64,000 nucleotides of DNA from Primula veris (lineage: Eukaryota; Streptophyta; Magnoliopsida; Ericales; Primulaceae), in NCBI GenBank assembly GCA_963682055.1, contig OY821747.1, forward strand, positions 14,992,258-15,056,257. The letters are read 5' to 3'. Made by a program: the position numbers and the translations under genes. The notes below the pieces were generated by a model that did not search any database, was not told the DNA's origin, and saw only the letters and a list, made by a program, of their open reading frames with translations. Position 1 is the first letter of the stretch. Each line of letters starts with the position of its first letter. This document shows, piece after piece, positions 21,201 to 31,340 of this stretch.

Positions 21201-21563
21201 ATGGCTCCCATTACTAGATCTGCCTCCAAAAAGAAAGCCCTTCTGGAAGAGGAGCCTACCTTCTTGCTACCCCGTCCCCCTGGTTTCGGGGAAGAGGATT
21301 TAACTCCTCTTCAGTTAAAAGAAATTGAGATGTCGTGGCTGAAGCATGACCTTAAGTGTGCTCAGACCGAAATGAGGCGGTTCAAACAGTATTGGCAGGA
21401 AAAAAACGCTGCTCGTTTTGAAGCCGAGCAGAAGTGCAAGGCTCAATCTTATTCTCTTAAACAAGTGGAGATTGGCATTTCTCATTTGATTAGGGAAAAA
21501 GAGTGTCTGGAAGAGCTCTTGGCAAAGAAGGATGCGGATATGGGGGGTAGTTCGAAGAAGTAG
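21201..21563 (+). CDS. Antisense gene 5: 120-residue coiled-coil protein with basic N-terminus
   Basis: Starts MAPITRSASKKKALLEE, a basic patch that could be a nuclear signal. Then a Pro-rich segment ('FLLPRPPGFGEEDLTPLQL') and a long helix ('KQYWQEKNAARFEAEQKCKA', 'LIREKECLEELLAKKDAD') ending GGSSKK, reminiscent of the SSSK/PSTK tails of genes 1-2. AATAAA at about 21636. The earlier in-frame TTG region overlaps the TATA box and is rejected as coding. Function unknown. Confidence 0.7.
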   Translation: MAPITRSASKKKALLEEEPTFLLPRPPGFGEEDLTPLQLKEIEMSWLKHDLKCAQTEMRRFKQYWQEKNAARFEAEQKCKAQSYSLKQVEIGISHLIREKECLEELLAKKDADMGGSSKK

Positions 21564-22573
21564 GATGGGTGTTGTATTTTATTGTAAACTTTTATTTTTC
21601 TGTTGTATCGTTTGTTTGTATCCCCCTTTGTGGATGAATAAAACTTTATGCTTTGCAACTCGATCCTGTCTATTTTATTCTATATTTGCTTTGCCTTTAT
21701 GTTAATATCCTTCGATGTCGATCCTGCCTATTTTATTTTGTATCTGCGCCGAACACCGAGCGAGGTGCACCGTGGTTATCCCCCCGGAGAGCGTTGTTAA
21801 ACTCGAAGCTGAAAAGCCGTTGAGCTAGGAACGGTATCCGTTCACCTTGTTCGGTGTGCTATTCGGGTAAGACACGGTTTGGCGTCGAGGAACTTAATCG
21901 GATGACATCCTTGGTGTGGTAATATTGGTAGCGTATGCTAGAAGCTTTTCGTGGTAGGGTCCACTGGCCGTTTATTTAGGTGTAATGATGTGAACTACAT
22001 TGGGTAGTGGGATACACTCTGACGTGGCAGAATCTGGAGCGTTGATCTGTAAAAATAGCAGCGGTTGTGGACTTTTGTATGGTTGGAAAAAAGTAAACCT
22101 CTGTCACACGAAAGGTTGGTTATTATTTTATTCTATTTGTGACTCCACTCCCTTTTGACTGTGCCAAGTAATCCCTTTTGTTTTTATCACACAATTTGCT
22201 GGAGAAAATATCTGTCTCTCTTTCGAAGGTATATTTTTCCCGCCAAAAACGAAAATCGTTCGGCCGCTTGGAACTAGGGTTTCGTTGTAGTGTCGATAGA
22301 CTTGCTGCTGTTCTCGCGTGCCTGCCCATAATGATAACTGTAAGTGTTTTTTCTTTATTTATCATTATGATTTAGTGGCGTTGGTATATGATCTAGGTTG
22401 TCTATATATGTCTGATGGTTCTTATGTATTGGAGTTGTGTTGATTGGGAAGGTAGTAAAATGTAGGGTTTCTGGTTAATTTGAGTGGGGGGTGGTGGCTC
22501 TCGTTATGGTAATGTTTTTTTGGTTTGGGTATTTGGTTAGTATATTGATGGAGTTTTGATGACGTTTGGACAG
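21564..22573. other. Intergenic / probable 5' exon and intron of antisense gene 6
   Basis: Contains a short duplication ('gatcctg.ctattttattyt' at 21662 and 21720). A strong donor ACT|GTAAGTG at 22338 pairs with an acceptor TTGGACAG at 22573, suggesting a non-coding first exon and a 5' UTR intron for antisense gene 6. The exon-1 ATG at 22328 is out of the main frame and would be a short upstream ORF. Confidence 0.45.
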
Positions 22574-24838
22574 GAAATTCTGTCCCCAAAGTCTGGCCCA
22601 AGTGGGCACATTTGTGGAAGAGGACTTTAAGAGGCTCGCCGGAATACCGGATAACATACACATTAGGCTGCCTGTTTCTGACGAGGAGGTGATGGGATTT
22701 GTTCCTGTCGGAGAAGTTGATGTACGTTCTTCGGCATTCTTTACTGGGGGCCTTCGGCTTCCTTTTACTAGCTGGGTGGCGTCGTTCTTTGAGGCCGTCC
22801 AGATTGCTCCGGCCCAACTGGCCCTAAATGGTTACCGTACTCTGAATGGTATCCAAAGGTTATCGGAGTTGTCCGGAATACCTATTGAACTGAAGGACGT
22901 CTTCGGAGTCTATAGTTTGAGCTTTGAGCGTCGCAGCTCGTATTTGAAGACCCTGCGTGCCTTTTGCCGGCTCGTTACCGGTTTGCCGGATACCAACAAA
23001 GAGTGCAATCTTGGTATCGTTATTGCTTCCGGTGAATGGGGTTGTGCGGGACACCAGATTCCTGGACCGACTATCAATGCTCCCACTATGTCGGACCTCG
23101 GCGCTCCCAATGTAGAGGCTCTGTTAGCTCTTTGGAAATGGTGGGGGCCTGGACCGACGCCGGATCCTGCAAGCCGTACTGCTCCCATGCTGCTCGGGTA
23201 CCCTATAAGGCCGGTGACCAAGGGGAATCCTGCGCCCGAGATCCCCAAAGAGCCCGAGGAGGAATTCTTGAAAGTGGTCCGGGCTCGAAGTGCTGCTCGG
23301 CTTGGGAAAAAGACCACTCATTCTAAGCGCCGAGCGTCGGACCCCGCTGTTGGCACCCCGAAGAGGGCCAAAGGGGGTGAGACCTCAAGTAGTGTGGAGG
23401 CTGCCGAAGCTGGCCGGGGTGTGGAGGTGGTCGATTCGACTACAGGTGATACTACCGGGGAGGCTGTTGCGAACCTCGATGTAAGTGTTTGTTTTTGTGA
23501 ATATTTGCCTTTTGACTTCGCTGTTCCCTGCTTTATATGTCGTCTTGTTTCAGTTTTTGACTTCTACATTTGTTACCCTTTCGCTTGCCCGGTCCATGGG
23601 TATTATTGTGTTTCAGGGGTCGATCGACGATGTATTCCGGCATATGAACCTCTTGGTTAACATGGGAGAGGATACGATGACCTTGCCTGTCATCTCGCCT
23701 ATCCCGACCGAGGAGCCGATAGATCTGCCCGTTTGCTCTCCCATCCGTACTGAGGAAGCGATCGAGCATAGGGCCCCTGAGATCGATCAGTTGGAGAAGG
23801 ACGTGGGGGTGGAAATGGAGGTCGGCCAGGAGAATGCCATGGATGTTGTGATGGGTGTCGAGGATGAGGCTCTCGACGGACCCGAGAAGGTGTTGGTGGA
23901 CGGGGTTGCAATGACCCGTTACATTGATCGGTGTGGGGGTGAACTGTTGGAGCAACCCCGAGTCTTGAGGATGGGGTATACTGCTCTTAAGCCCCTCATG
24001 GTCAAGGATGCAGAGAAGATAGCTGCTCTTCCTGCAATGTCGGTTATAGAGCGGGCCAGTACTGACGCGCTTCGGGTATGTTGCGTATATATTTTGTTAT
24101 ATAAGTCGTGATGCTCTTATCTCGGCTGGTGTCTGATGTTTCTAAATACAGGTTTTCGTGGATATCGCGGTGTTAAAGGACCAGCTGTCAGCACTAGAGG
24201 CGGAGAACGATAAGCTGATGGCCGAAAATAAAGCCATGGTCGAGGATAAAGCTCTACAAGTGCAGTTGGTCACCGAGCTAGAGGCGGAGAAAGAGAAGCT
24301 GACGGCCGAAAGCAAAATAACGGCAGAGGAGAAACAGCAGATGGCTAAGTTGACCTCTGATAATGAGAAGTTGGTGGGGGACAACTTACGCCTGACTGAG
24401 GAAATCGAGAAGTTGGGGGCCGAAAAAGAGGAGTGGGTCAAGAAGCACGACCTTTTGGAAGAAGATAATTTGCTCCTGGCAGAGGATGTAGAGGCCAGAA
24501 CATCCGAGGTGGTGGCCCTGAAGGCGGCGCACGCAGAGGATAAGGTGAAGCTCGCAATGATGGCGAATTTCTCCGTTTACTGCACCCATGTTCGGGCTCT
24601 AAGATTTGCTAAGGTTCCATCATCGGATCGGGCGTGGTCGGAGTTGGTTTATCCCTGTCCGCAAGGAGCACCTCCGAAACCGCAGGATTGGGCCAATCTG
24701 CGAGATGAGGAACTCCCACGGCTGCCGGGACATGCTACTTCGACGGCCCCCCGTCCCCATTTCGGGTCGGCTCCTACGACTCCTCACTCTGCTGCTGCCG
24801 TGATCCCCCCACCCGTGTCCCCTCAGGTGGAGCCTTGA
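22574..24838 (+). CDS. Antisense gene 6: 'putative gypsy type transposon' (PF04195-like) protein, three coding exons
   Basis: Exons 22574-23480, 23617-24075 and 24152-24838 join with donors GAT|GTAAGT and CGG|GTATG and acceptors TTTCAG and ATACAG. Both internal junctions are phase 0 and all exons are open, giving roughly 640-685 residues. N-terminal domain (first ~150 residues): 'TGGLRLPFTSWVASFFEAVQ', 'APAQLALNGYRTLNGI' and 'VFGVYSLSFERRS', the pattern of the domain annotated as putative gypsy type transposon (Transposase_28). Next come a Pro/Lys-rich linker, an acidic region in exon 2, and an exon 3 coiled coil of Glu/Lys/Leu heptads (24158-24560) before a Pro-rich tail. The translation start is unsure: the first in-frame ATG is 22692, 40 codons into clearly conserved-looking sequence. 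It is antisense to the element's genomic RNA, so its introns survive reverse transcription. Function unproven. Confidence 0.72.
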
Positions 24839-25059
24839 CCATTTACTTGTAATATTTTTCTCTGTATCTTAGCGTAAAGTCTTTTGGTACCCGAATTATG
24901 GGTCTTTTTGTAACTAGAAAGATATTCTTTTGGGAAGTGATAATATAGGTGCTATGTTTTCTTTCTGTTGGGCTTTTGTTGTTAATTTCCCTGTTTGTGG
25001 GTTGTCGTCTTTTAAAGGATGTAAAAACAACTTGTCAGGTACCCGCGAACCCCCGTGCC

Positions 25060-25632
25060 ATGGTGGTCGGGACCTCGCCTAGTCGTAGCGAAGGCGATGT
25101 TATAAGCGGTCTTAAAAAAGCTAACGCGTCCCTAACTTCTGAACTGGATTCTGCTCGTCGTGAAATCGATGGTCTGAATATTCATATTTCAAACTTGGCC
25201 ATTCGACTTCGTGACTTGGGTGAGAAGTTCAGCAAGAAGACCGCCTATTATACGGCGAATAAGGGAAAGGCTAAAGAGCTTCTTGATGCGCTTCGGCGCT
25301 CTCGCGATGAAGCCTGAGGCCGTGTGACGAGCCTGAACTTGGTGTTCGGGGCCGTTTTCGAGGACGCGGATATGTTGTTATCCTTTGCCAAAGCGTATTG
25401 GGCCCAACGTCGCGCATTAGAGGTGCTTGAACATGTAAAAGGAATGCATGGTGTTGCCTGGACAGAGCGCATGGGTGATGCTATGGCCGGGGTAACTGAG
25501 ACCACGGCTGCCTTGAACCGAGTGGATGCGGCCGTACAGGAACGTTTGGGGACTCAAATTGTCTCGTTGCGAGATATTCATTTTGCTGACGCTGTAGAGG
25601 CCTCTTTGTCTGTTAATGGGTTATCGGATTAA
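25060..25632 (+). pseudogene. Antisense gene 7, exon A: helical protein with one TGA
   Basis: Follows an acceptor-like ACTTGTCAG at 25038. The frame opens MVVGTSPSRSEGD and runs through helical sequence ('LKKANASLTSELDSARREID') to a TGA at 25315-25317. It then continues in the same frame for another hundred codons ('SLNLVFGAVFEDADMLLSFA') to a stop at 25632. The TGA is followed by GGCCGT, so one point change (for example CGA to TGA) probably broke it. A donor before 25632 (a candidate is GCT|GTAGAG near 25590) would join in phase to the exon at 25768. I do not recognise the family. Confidence 0.5.
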
Positions 25633-25767
25633 TGATGTAACAGCTTGTTGTGTCATTTTACGCGTAGCTTGTATAAAAAATCTCCATTCTTCTATTTCCG
25701 TTTTTTTTTTTTTTTTTGGTATGAATATTCATTTGTTCCCTTTTTTCCCATGTGTTTTTTTTTATAG

Positions 25768-26415
25768 GCACACGCTACTACGTCGCACCAGGCTGGTTCT
25801 CCATGCCTAATTAGTCCGAGGCTAGGACCCACTGGGACTGCCCGGAACGAGGTTTCATCCGGTGCGGCTAGCGAAGTGCATGCCAAATGGCCTTACATCG
25901 TTTTAATGGGCAAAAACGTCGAATTGCTCGATCAGTGTGCCCGACTTAAGTCCAAGTTGAAAATGCAGGCATCCTCTTTCCGGGAATATGTTCGTCATGC
26001 CGAGCATGTTGTCAAGGTTCAGGAACGTCGTTTGGATCGATATTGGCGTGTGAAGGAAAAATACTTTGGCAAATTAAAGTCGTTGGTAACCCAAGCCAAT
26101 ATGTTGGTTAAGTATTTCCGTTTAGCCCGAACCAGATTCGATGCTTCCGCGGCTATGATCGAAGCTCGTAATCTTCCCTTCGATGATGCTCGTCGTAAAG
26201 CGGCCTCGGATGCTCACGAGTTCGCGAAAGAATCCGAGTTCTCTGCGCGGCTTAAGACACTAACCTGCGTTGGTTCTCATACGACCAATTTCGACGCACT
26301 CATCTCTGAGGAACGGTTTGATGGCGAGGAGACGGATGGGAACACGACGACAGATGACGAAGAGGTTGAACTCGGTCAGTTACCGTCGTGCTCCTCCTGT
26401 AGCAGTAGTTCTTAA
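25768..26415 (+). CDS. Antisense gene 7, last exon: basic coiled-coil C-terminus
   Basis: Begins after the acceptor TTTTTTATAG (25767) with no early ATG, so it is probably the final exon of the gene starting near 25060. The 215 codons are open: 'LDQCARLKSKLKMQASSFRE', 'HVVKVQERRLDRYWRVKEKY', then an acidic tail (EETDGNTTTDDEEVE) ending in a Cys/Ser run. An independent gene starting at the ATG near 25906 is the alternative. Function unknown. Confidence 0.5.
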   Translation, partial: AHATTSHQAGSPCLISPRLGPTGTARNEVSSGAASEVHAKWPYIVLMGKNVELLDQCARLKSKLKMQASSFREYVRHAEHVVKVQERRLDRYWRVKEKYFGKLKSLVTQANMLVKYFRLARTRFDASAAMIEARNLPFDDARRKAASDAHEFAKESEFSARLKTLTCVGSHTTNFDALISEERFDGEETDGNTTTDDEEVELGQLPSCSSCSSSS

Positions 26416-26756
26416 ATCCGTTTCTTCATTGTTGGTGATATCTCGTTGCCTCCGTAATGCGGGCGAGGACTATTTGTGTCTTTTTCTTCTTTCTTTTTTT
26501 TTTTTTTGTTCTGAGCTTCCCATTGTCGTACTTATATTTCATTGATTTGATTGATTTTTCCTGTACTGATTTCTTCATTCGATTTTTTATGGTCTCCTTA
26601 AAGCAGGCGAGAACTATTTGTTGTATTTCTTTATTCCTGTTTGCTCCTTTTGACGAGATCGCTGTTCCTTTGATTACTTTATTTCCTGCATTATTCTTCT
26701 AGTTTCTTTTCTGCCTTTAATCCTTGCTCATTGGATCGATAGGTACCTGCATATAT

Positions 26757-27000
26757 TTGAGTATTCCTAGGCATTCTTTTAGACATGCCATGTTGGGAAT
26801 TTCACAGTATTCCTAGGCACTTGGCCATGTTGGGAATTTCACAGTATTCCTAGGCCCTTGGCCATGTTGGGAATTTCACAGTATTCCTAGGCGCTTGGCC
26901 ATGTTGGGAATTTCATAGTATTCCTAGGCACTTGGCCATGTTGGGAATTTCATAGTATTCCTAGGCCTACCCTTAGGCATGCCGTTTGGGAATTTCAGCT
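26757..27000. repeat. 37-bp tandem repeat at the pol / antisense boundary
   Basis: Six units built on 'gtattcctaggcacttggcc' plus 'atgttgggaatttcaca'. The middle four are precisely 37 bp (26807-26954) with one- or two-base variants; the first and last are degenerate. Retand, a Tat-group element, is known for an amplified tandem repeat in a comparable place. It lies where the antisense cluster meets the pol 3' end. Confidence 0.88.
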
Positions 27001-27205
27001 GCACTCGTTAGACAGCATAACAAGATATTTTATTCATTCAAAAGATGAAAGATAATGCCATTAAACAGGATATTTTATTCATCCAAAAGATAATGCCATG
27101 AAAGATTTTTTTTTTTTTTTTTTTTTTTGCATTTTATTTATTCAACATACAAGATAATGTCATTAAACAGGAGGGGTAAGGTAGCACCTGTGTTTGTAAG
27201 ACAGC
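27001..27205. other. Pol 3' flank with poly(T) run
   Basis: Three variants of 'aagataatg.catta' lie around a 26-base T run (27107-27132). No gene. Confidence 0.5.
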
Positions 27206-28105
27206 CTATACGTAGTACTTCTTTAGGTTAGCTACGTTCCAAGAGTTCTTTTCTCCTCGGCTTTTGTCGAACAGGACGCTTTTGAGTTTGTAGGTAACTG
27301 GGCTTGTTCTCTTAACGATCTCGTATGGTCCTTCCCATGTGGGGCTCAATTTGCCATGTATTTCGTTTCGGGTATAGACCGTTACACGTCGCAGCACCAG
27401 TTCTCCGACCGTAAACTCCTTGATCCCTTTCACCCTCTTATCATACGTTTGCTTAACGCCTTGTTGATACTTAGCTAGCGTAACAGCTGCTATCTCTCAT
27501 TTCTCGTCTAGCATGTCGAGTTCCTCTCTCATTCTTTGTTCATTGTTTCCTTGTTCGACTAAAGTTGTTCGTAGTGTTGGTAGCCCGATTTCAGTCGGTA
27601 TGACGGCCTCGACGCCGTAAGCTAAACTGAACGGGGTTTCTTTGGTGCCCGTCTTTGGTGTAGTTCGGCACGACCATAAAACGTTAAGTAGCCTCTCGAG
27701 CCATCTCCCCTTTGCTTGTTCAAGGGTTGTCTTGATGCCGTCTAGTACGGTTCGGTTTGATACCTCTGCCTGGCCGTTACCCTGTGGGTATGTTGGCGTC
27801 GAATAGAACTTTCGGATACCGAGTTCTTCGTACCAAAGCTGCAAGTTGGCTTCCTTGAACTGGGTGCCATTATCTGCGACGATGGCGTACGGTATACCGA
27901 ACCTTGTGATGATGTGCTCCCAGATGAACTGTTTGACATTACTGGCTTTAATTTCGCGGAGAGGTTTAGCCTCAACCCATTTGGTGAAGTAGTCCGTCGC
28001 CACGATCAGATATTCGACGCTGCCGGGTGCTCTAGGAAGCTTCCCGACTATATCAATTGCCCATTGAGCGAATGACCATGGTGCCGATACGGGGTCATCA
28101 TTGAT
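27206..28105 (-). pseudogene. Tat element 1 integrase, C-terminal part
   Basis: Integrase core on the minus strand: 'AQWAIDIVGKLPRAPGSVEY' and 'VATDYFTKWVEAKPL' (first Asp), 'GIPYAIVADNGTQF' (second Asp), 'YPQGNGQAEVSNRTVLDGIK' (Glu), then 'TPFSLAYGVEAVIPTEIGLP' and the C-terminal 'GKLSPTWEGPYEIVKRTSPV'. A TGA at about 27494-27496 splits the end, and a frameshift near 28105 separates it from the zinc-binding N-terminal part. The catalytic D,D,E residues are all present, so the decay is recent. Confidence 0.92.
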
Positions 28106-29077
28106 GAGGGGAGCCGAGGTATCTTGGCGAATCGTTGGCACTTGTCGCAACGTTGGACGTATACATCGGCGTCTCGCTTGATATAGGGCCACCAATATCC
28201 TTGGGTGATTGCCTTGTTGGCAAGGGACCGCCCTTTGATGTGTGCTCCGCAGGATCCTTTGTGGATTTCCTCCAATACCGGCAGCTGCATTTCGGACCGG
28301 ACACACAGAAGATGGGGTCCTCGATAACTGGATTTGTACAGTTTATCGTCGTCGGACAGCCAGAAACGAGGACCCTTTCTCGTAATTTTCAATGCTTTTA
28401 TCTTATCTACCGGGAGGGTTCCGCTCCGCAGGTAGTGAATCATGTCGTCCATCCAACCTAGTTCATATTGTACTGATGTTACTCGGTCTATTCTTTTGGT
28501 TATGCTCGGGGTCGGCAGTAGTTCCACTGTGATCGACCGAGTGTCAGTTAATGTTAATGTCGAGGCTAGGGTGGCCAAGGCATCGGCATGTGCATTTTCA
28601 GTGCGGTTAATTTTTATTAGCTCGCACTGTTCGAAAGTATTCATCAAGCTTTGGACTTTTTCCTGGTAGAGGATCATTCTGTCATCCTTTGCTTGATACT
28701 CGCCGATGGCTTGATTGACGATCAACATGGAGTCTGAACTTGCAATTAAGTGGGAGTACCCAAGGGACCGGGCAATGAGCATGCCATTTATCATGGCTTC
28801 GTATTCTGCCTCATTGTTGGTAGCTCGGAAGCCCAGTTTTATGCTTTTTTTGATGATTGCTCCCTCTTTAGACTTTAGGACGATCCCTGCTCCGGATCCA
28901 TCCTTGGTGGCTGATCCGTCGACATGTATCTGCCAGTGTGATTGTGGAGAGAGTGCCAAAGGCTCGTCATAGCCTTCGGTGAACTCCGCGACGAAATCGG
29001 CCAAGACCTGTCCCTTTATGGCATGACGGGGTACGAACACGATATGAAATTGGGATAGTTCGACCCCCCAGGCGGCA
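28106..29077 (-). pseudogene. Tat element 1 second RNase H and integrase zinc domain
   Basis: Minus-strand frame with the Tat-type additional RNase H: 'WQIHVDGSATKDGSGAGIVL', 'ATNNEAEYEAMINGMLIARS', 'SDSMLIVNQAIGEYQ', 'RTENAHADALATLAS' (Asp, Glu, Asp, Asp catalytic set visible). It is followed by the H2C2 zinc motif of integrase ('CGAHIKGRSLANKAI...', 'DVYVQRCDKCQRFAKIP'). It is separated from RT by an in-frame TGA at about 29077-29079. Element 2 has Arg at that place, indicating CGA to TGA. Confidence 0.93.
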
Positions 29078-29079
29078 AC

Positions 29080-30357
29080 TCAACCGCTGATGTCTGTCCG
29101 TCGAAGTGACTCTTTGATATGAAATTTCGTGTATATACGGACCTGATGAGCTATAAAATAGTGTGGTAATTTTCTGGTTGCGACGACCAATGCCAGACAC
29201 AGCTTTTCCAAGGATAGGTAACGTGTTTCGGCTTCGACCAGAGTCTTGCTGACAAAGTAGATCGGAAATTGTTCGTGACCTTCTTCTCTTAGGATAACTG
29301 CGCTCACGGCTGTAGTGGAAACTGCTAGGTAGCACGCCAGAATATCTCCTTTGTTCGGCCTTACTAGCAGTGGCAGCGTCCTCAAGTACTCTTTGAGATT
29401 GTTGAATGAAGCTTCACATTCCGGGTCCCACTCGAATTTCTTATCCTTCTTGAGTGATTCAAAAAACGGCCGTCCCTTGTCTGCGGATCGGCTGATGAAC
29501 CTGCTCAACGCGGCCATCATTCCCGTTAGCTCTTGTACCTGCTTTTTATTTTTGGGTGCTGCTAGGTTCCGTAGAGCTGCGATTTGATCGGGATTAGCCT
29601 CTATTCCTCGTTGGCTAACCATATGCCCCAAAAATTTCCCTTTGCTGATGCCGAACGCACACTTGCTAGCGTTGAGCTTTAATTTGTGCTCGCCCAACGT
29701 TTGGAAGACGTCTCTAATGTCTTGGAGGTGGGAGGTGGCCTTTTCGCTCTTGACGGCCATGTCGTCAATGTATACCTCCATCGTTTTCCCTATATGATCT
29801 CGACATACCCTTGTTATCATCCTTTGGTATGTTGCCCCCGCGTTGCGTAGGCCGAACGGCATTACCGTATAGCAATAATTTCCTAAAGGCGATATAAACG
29901 ATGTCTTTTCCTGATCCTCGTGGGTGAGGGGGATCTGATGGTATACTGAGTACGCGTCAAGGAAGGTCATCCGTTCTGCTCCCGCAGTTACATCTACCAG
30001 TTGATCGATCCTTGGAAGGGGAAAGTGGTCCCTCGGGCAAGCTTTGTTGAGGTTGGTGAAGTCTATACAGACTCTCTCCTTTCCATTCTTCTTTGGGACG
30101 ACGACCGGGTTGGACAACCATTTTGGGTAGTAGACCTCCCTTATGGCTCCGGCTTCCAATAGCTTTTGCACTTCAACGATTATGGCTGCTCTGTGCTGTA
30201 CGGACACTTTTCTGCTCCTCTGCGCTATCGGCTTGTATTCGGCGTTAACACTTAGGTGGTGGCATGCCGTATTAGGGTCTAGGCCCGGCATGTCTTTGGG
30301 ACTCCAGGCGAATTTATCAATGTTGCTGAAAAGGAACGCTTCTAACTCCTCGGATTC
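29080..30357 (-). pseudogene. Tat element 1 reverse transcriptase and first RNase H
   Basis: RT motifs in order on the minus strand: 'PVVVPKKNGKERVCIDFTNL', 'FLDAYSVYHQIPL', 'VMPFGLRNAGATYQRMITRV', catalytic 'YIDDMAVKS', 'FLGHMVSQRGIEANPDQI'. The classical RNase H follows ('SKTLVEAETRYLSLEKLCLA'). Open for 403 codons. It is cut off from protease by an in-frame TAG at about 30358-30360, where element 2 has a Glu codon. Confidence 0.94.
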
Positions 30358-31340
30358 CTATTTTGGAAGGTTATCGCTGAGGAGGAAATAGTGCTCCTCG
30401 TCCATATCCGGAATATACACCTTCCTAAGTGTCTCTCCTACTTGTTCTTCGACAACCCTCTCGGCTTTGACTATGTGGTTGATCAGCTTCTTTGTGCTGG
30501 TGGGTTGTTCGACAACGCTCAACTGTGTTTGAAGGGCCGCGGTAATGTCCTCACAGCGCCTTGAATTCTCTTGGCATCCTCTGGCTGTCTCGATCTCTCC
30601 CCTATCATTTGGGTATTTGACTTTTTGGTGGTAGGTCGAGGGTATGGCCTTCATGGCATGTAACCAAGGTCGGCCTAATATTGCGTTGTGGCCGGAGATG
30701 TCGTTGACTACTAAGAAATCCACGGGAACAGACATGGATCCAGTTGTGACATTGAGGACGATCTTACCCAACGGTTTAGTCGTTTCGGAAATGAATCCGA
30801 TCAGTGTGACATCGGTAGGCTGTAGATCTTGCAGCTTGAGTTCCATCTTGTCAAAGAGCTCCTTGTACATTATATCACAAGAGGCTCCTTGGTCGATAAG
30901 CACCCTGCTAACCGTGTCAAGGCCGATTTGGACACGGAGGTTAATGGCGTCTCCGTGGGGGTAAATCACTCCTTCTTCGTCAAGGCCCGAGAAAGAAATG
31001 GGCGGGTATTGTCGAGGTGTGCATTGTCGTTTAGAAGTCGACGACTGTGATGCCTTGGCTACTTGGCCAAAGTGCGCCAATTGCCGTTGTCGTGATCGAT
31101 CCCCACCTGTGCTCTTGGGTCGTGACATGTGAACGACGTTGATTGTTTTGCCTTGCCGGTTGTCGGCTCCCTCAATGGCCAGTTCTTTGCCTTTATTTCC
31201 GACGCCTTTTATGAACTTGGCCAGGTATCCCGTATCACCCCACAGGTTCATTTTCCACCGCAGGTTACGGCAGTGCTCGGTAAGGTGTCCGTAGTCCTCG
31301 TGATAGGCGCAGAAAAGCTTGGGGTCTCTAAGCTCAGGGG
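30358..31340 (-). pseudogene. Tat element 1 zinc knuckle and aspartic protease
   Basis: The upstream end carries a C-x2-H-x4-H-type knuckle ('CAYHEDYGHLTEHC'), then protease with 'VLIDQGASCDIMYKELFDKM' (Asp-Gln-Gly in place of the usual Asp-Ser/Thr-Gly) and 'GHNAILGRPWLHAMKAI'. Gag and protease are in different frames, which may be natural or a frameshift (about 31250-31340). Confidence 0.88.

Noticed and set aside
17414..26415. Idea that the coiled-coil genes are host genes between two solo LTRs
   Set aside because: One pair of near-identical LTRs with matching ATATA duplications encloses them together with gag-pol, so they belong to the element.
26757..27000. CRISPR-like appearance of regular repeats
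   Set aside because: Units abut without unique spacers, and the context is a plant retrotransposon.
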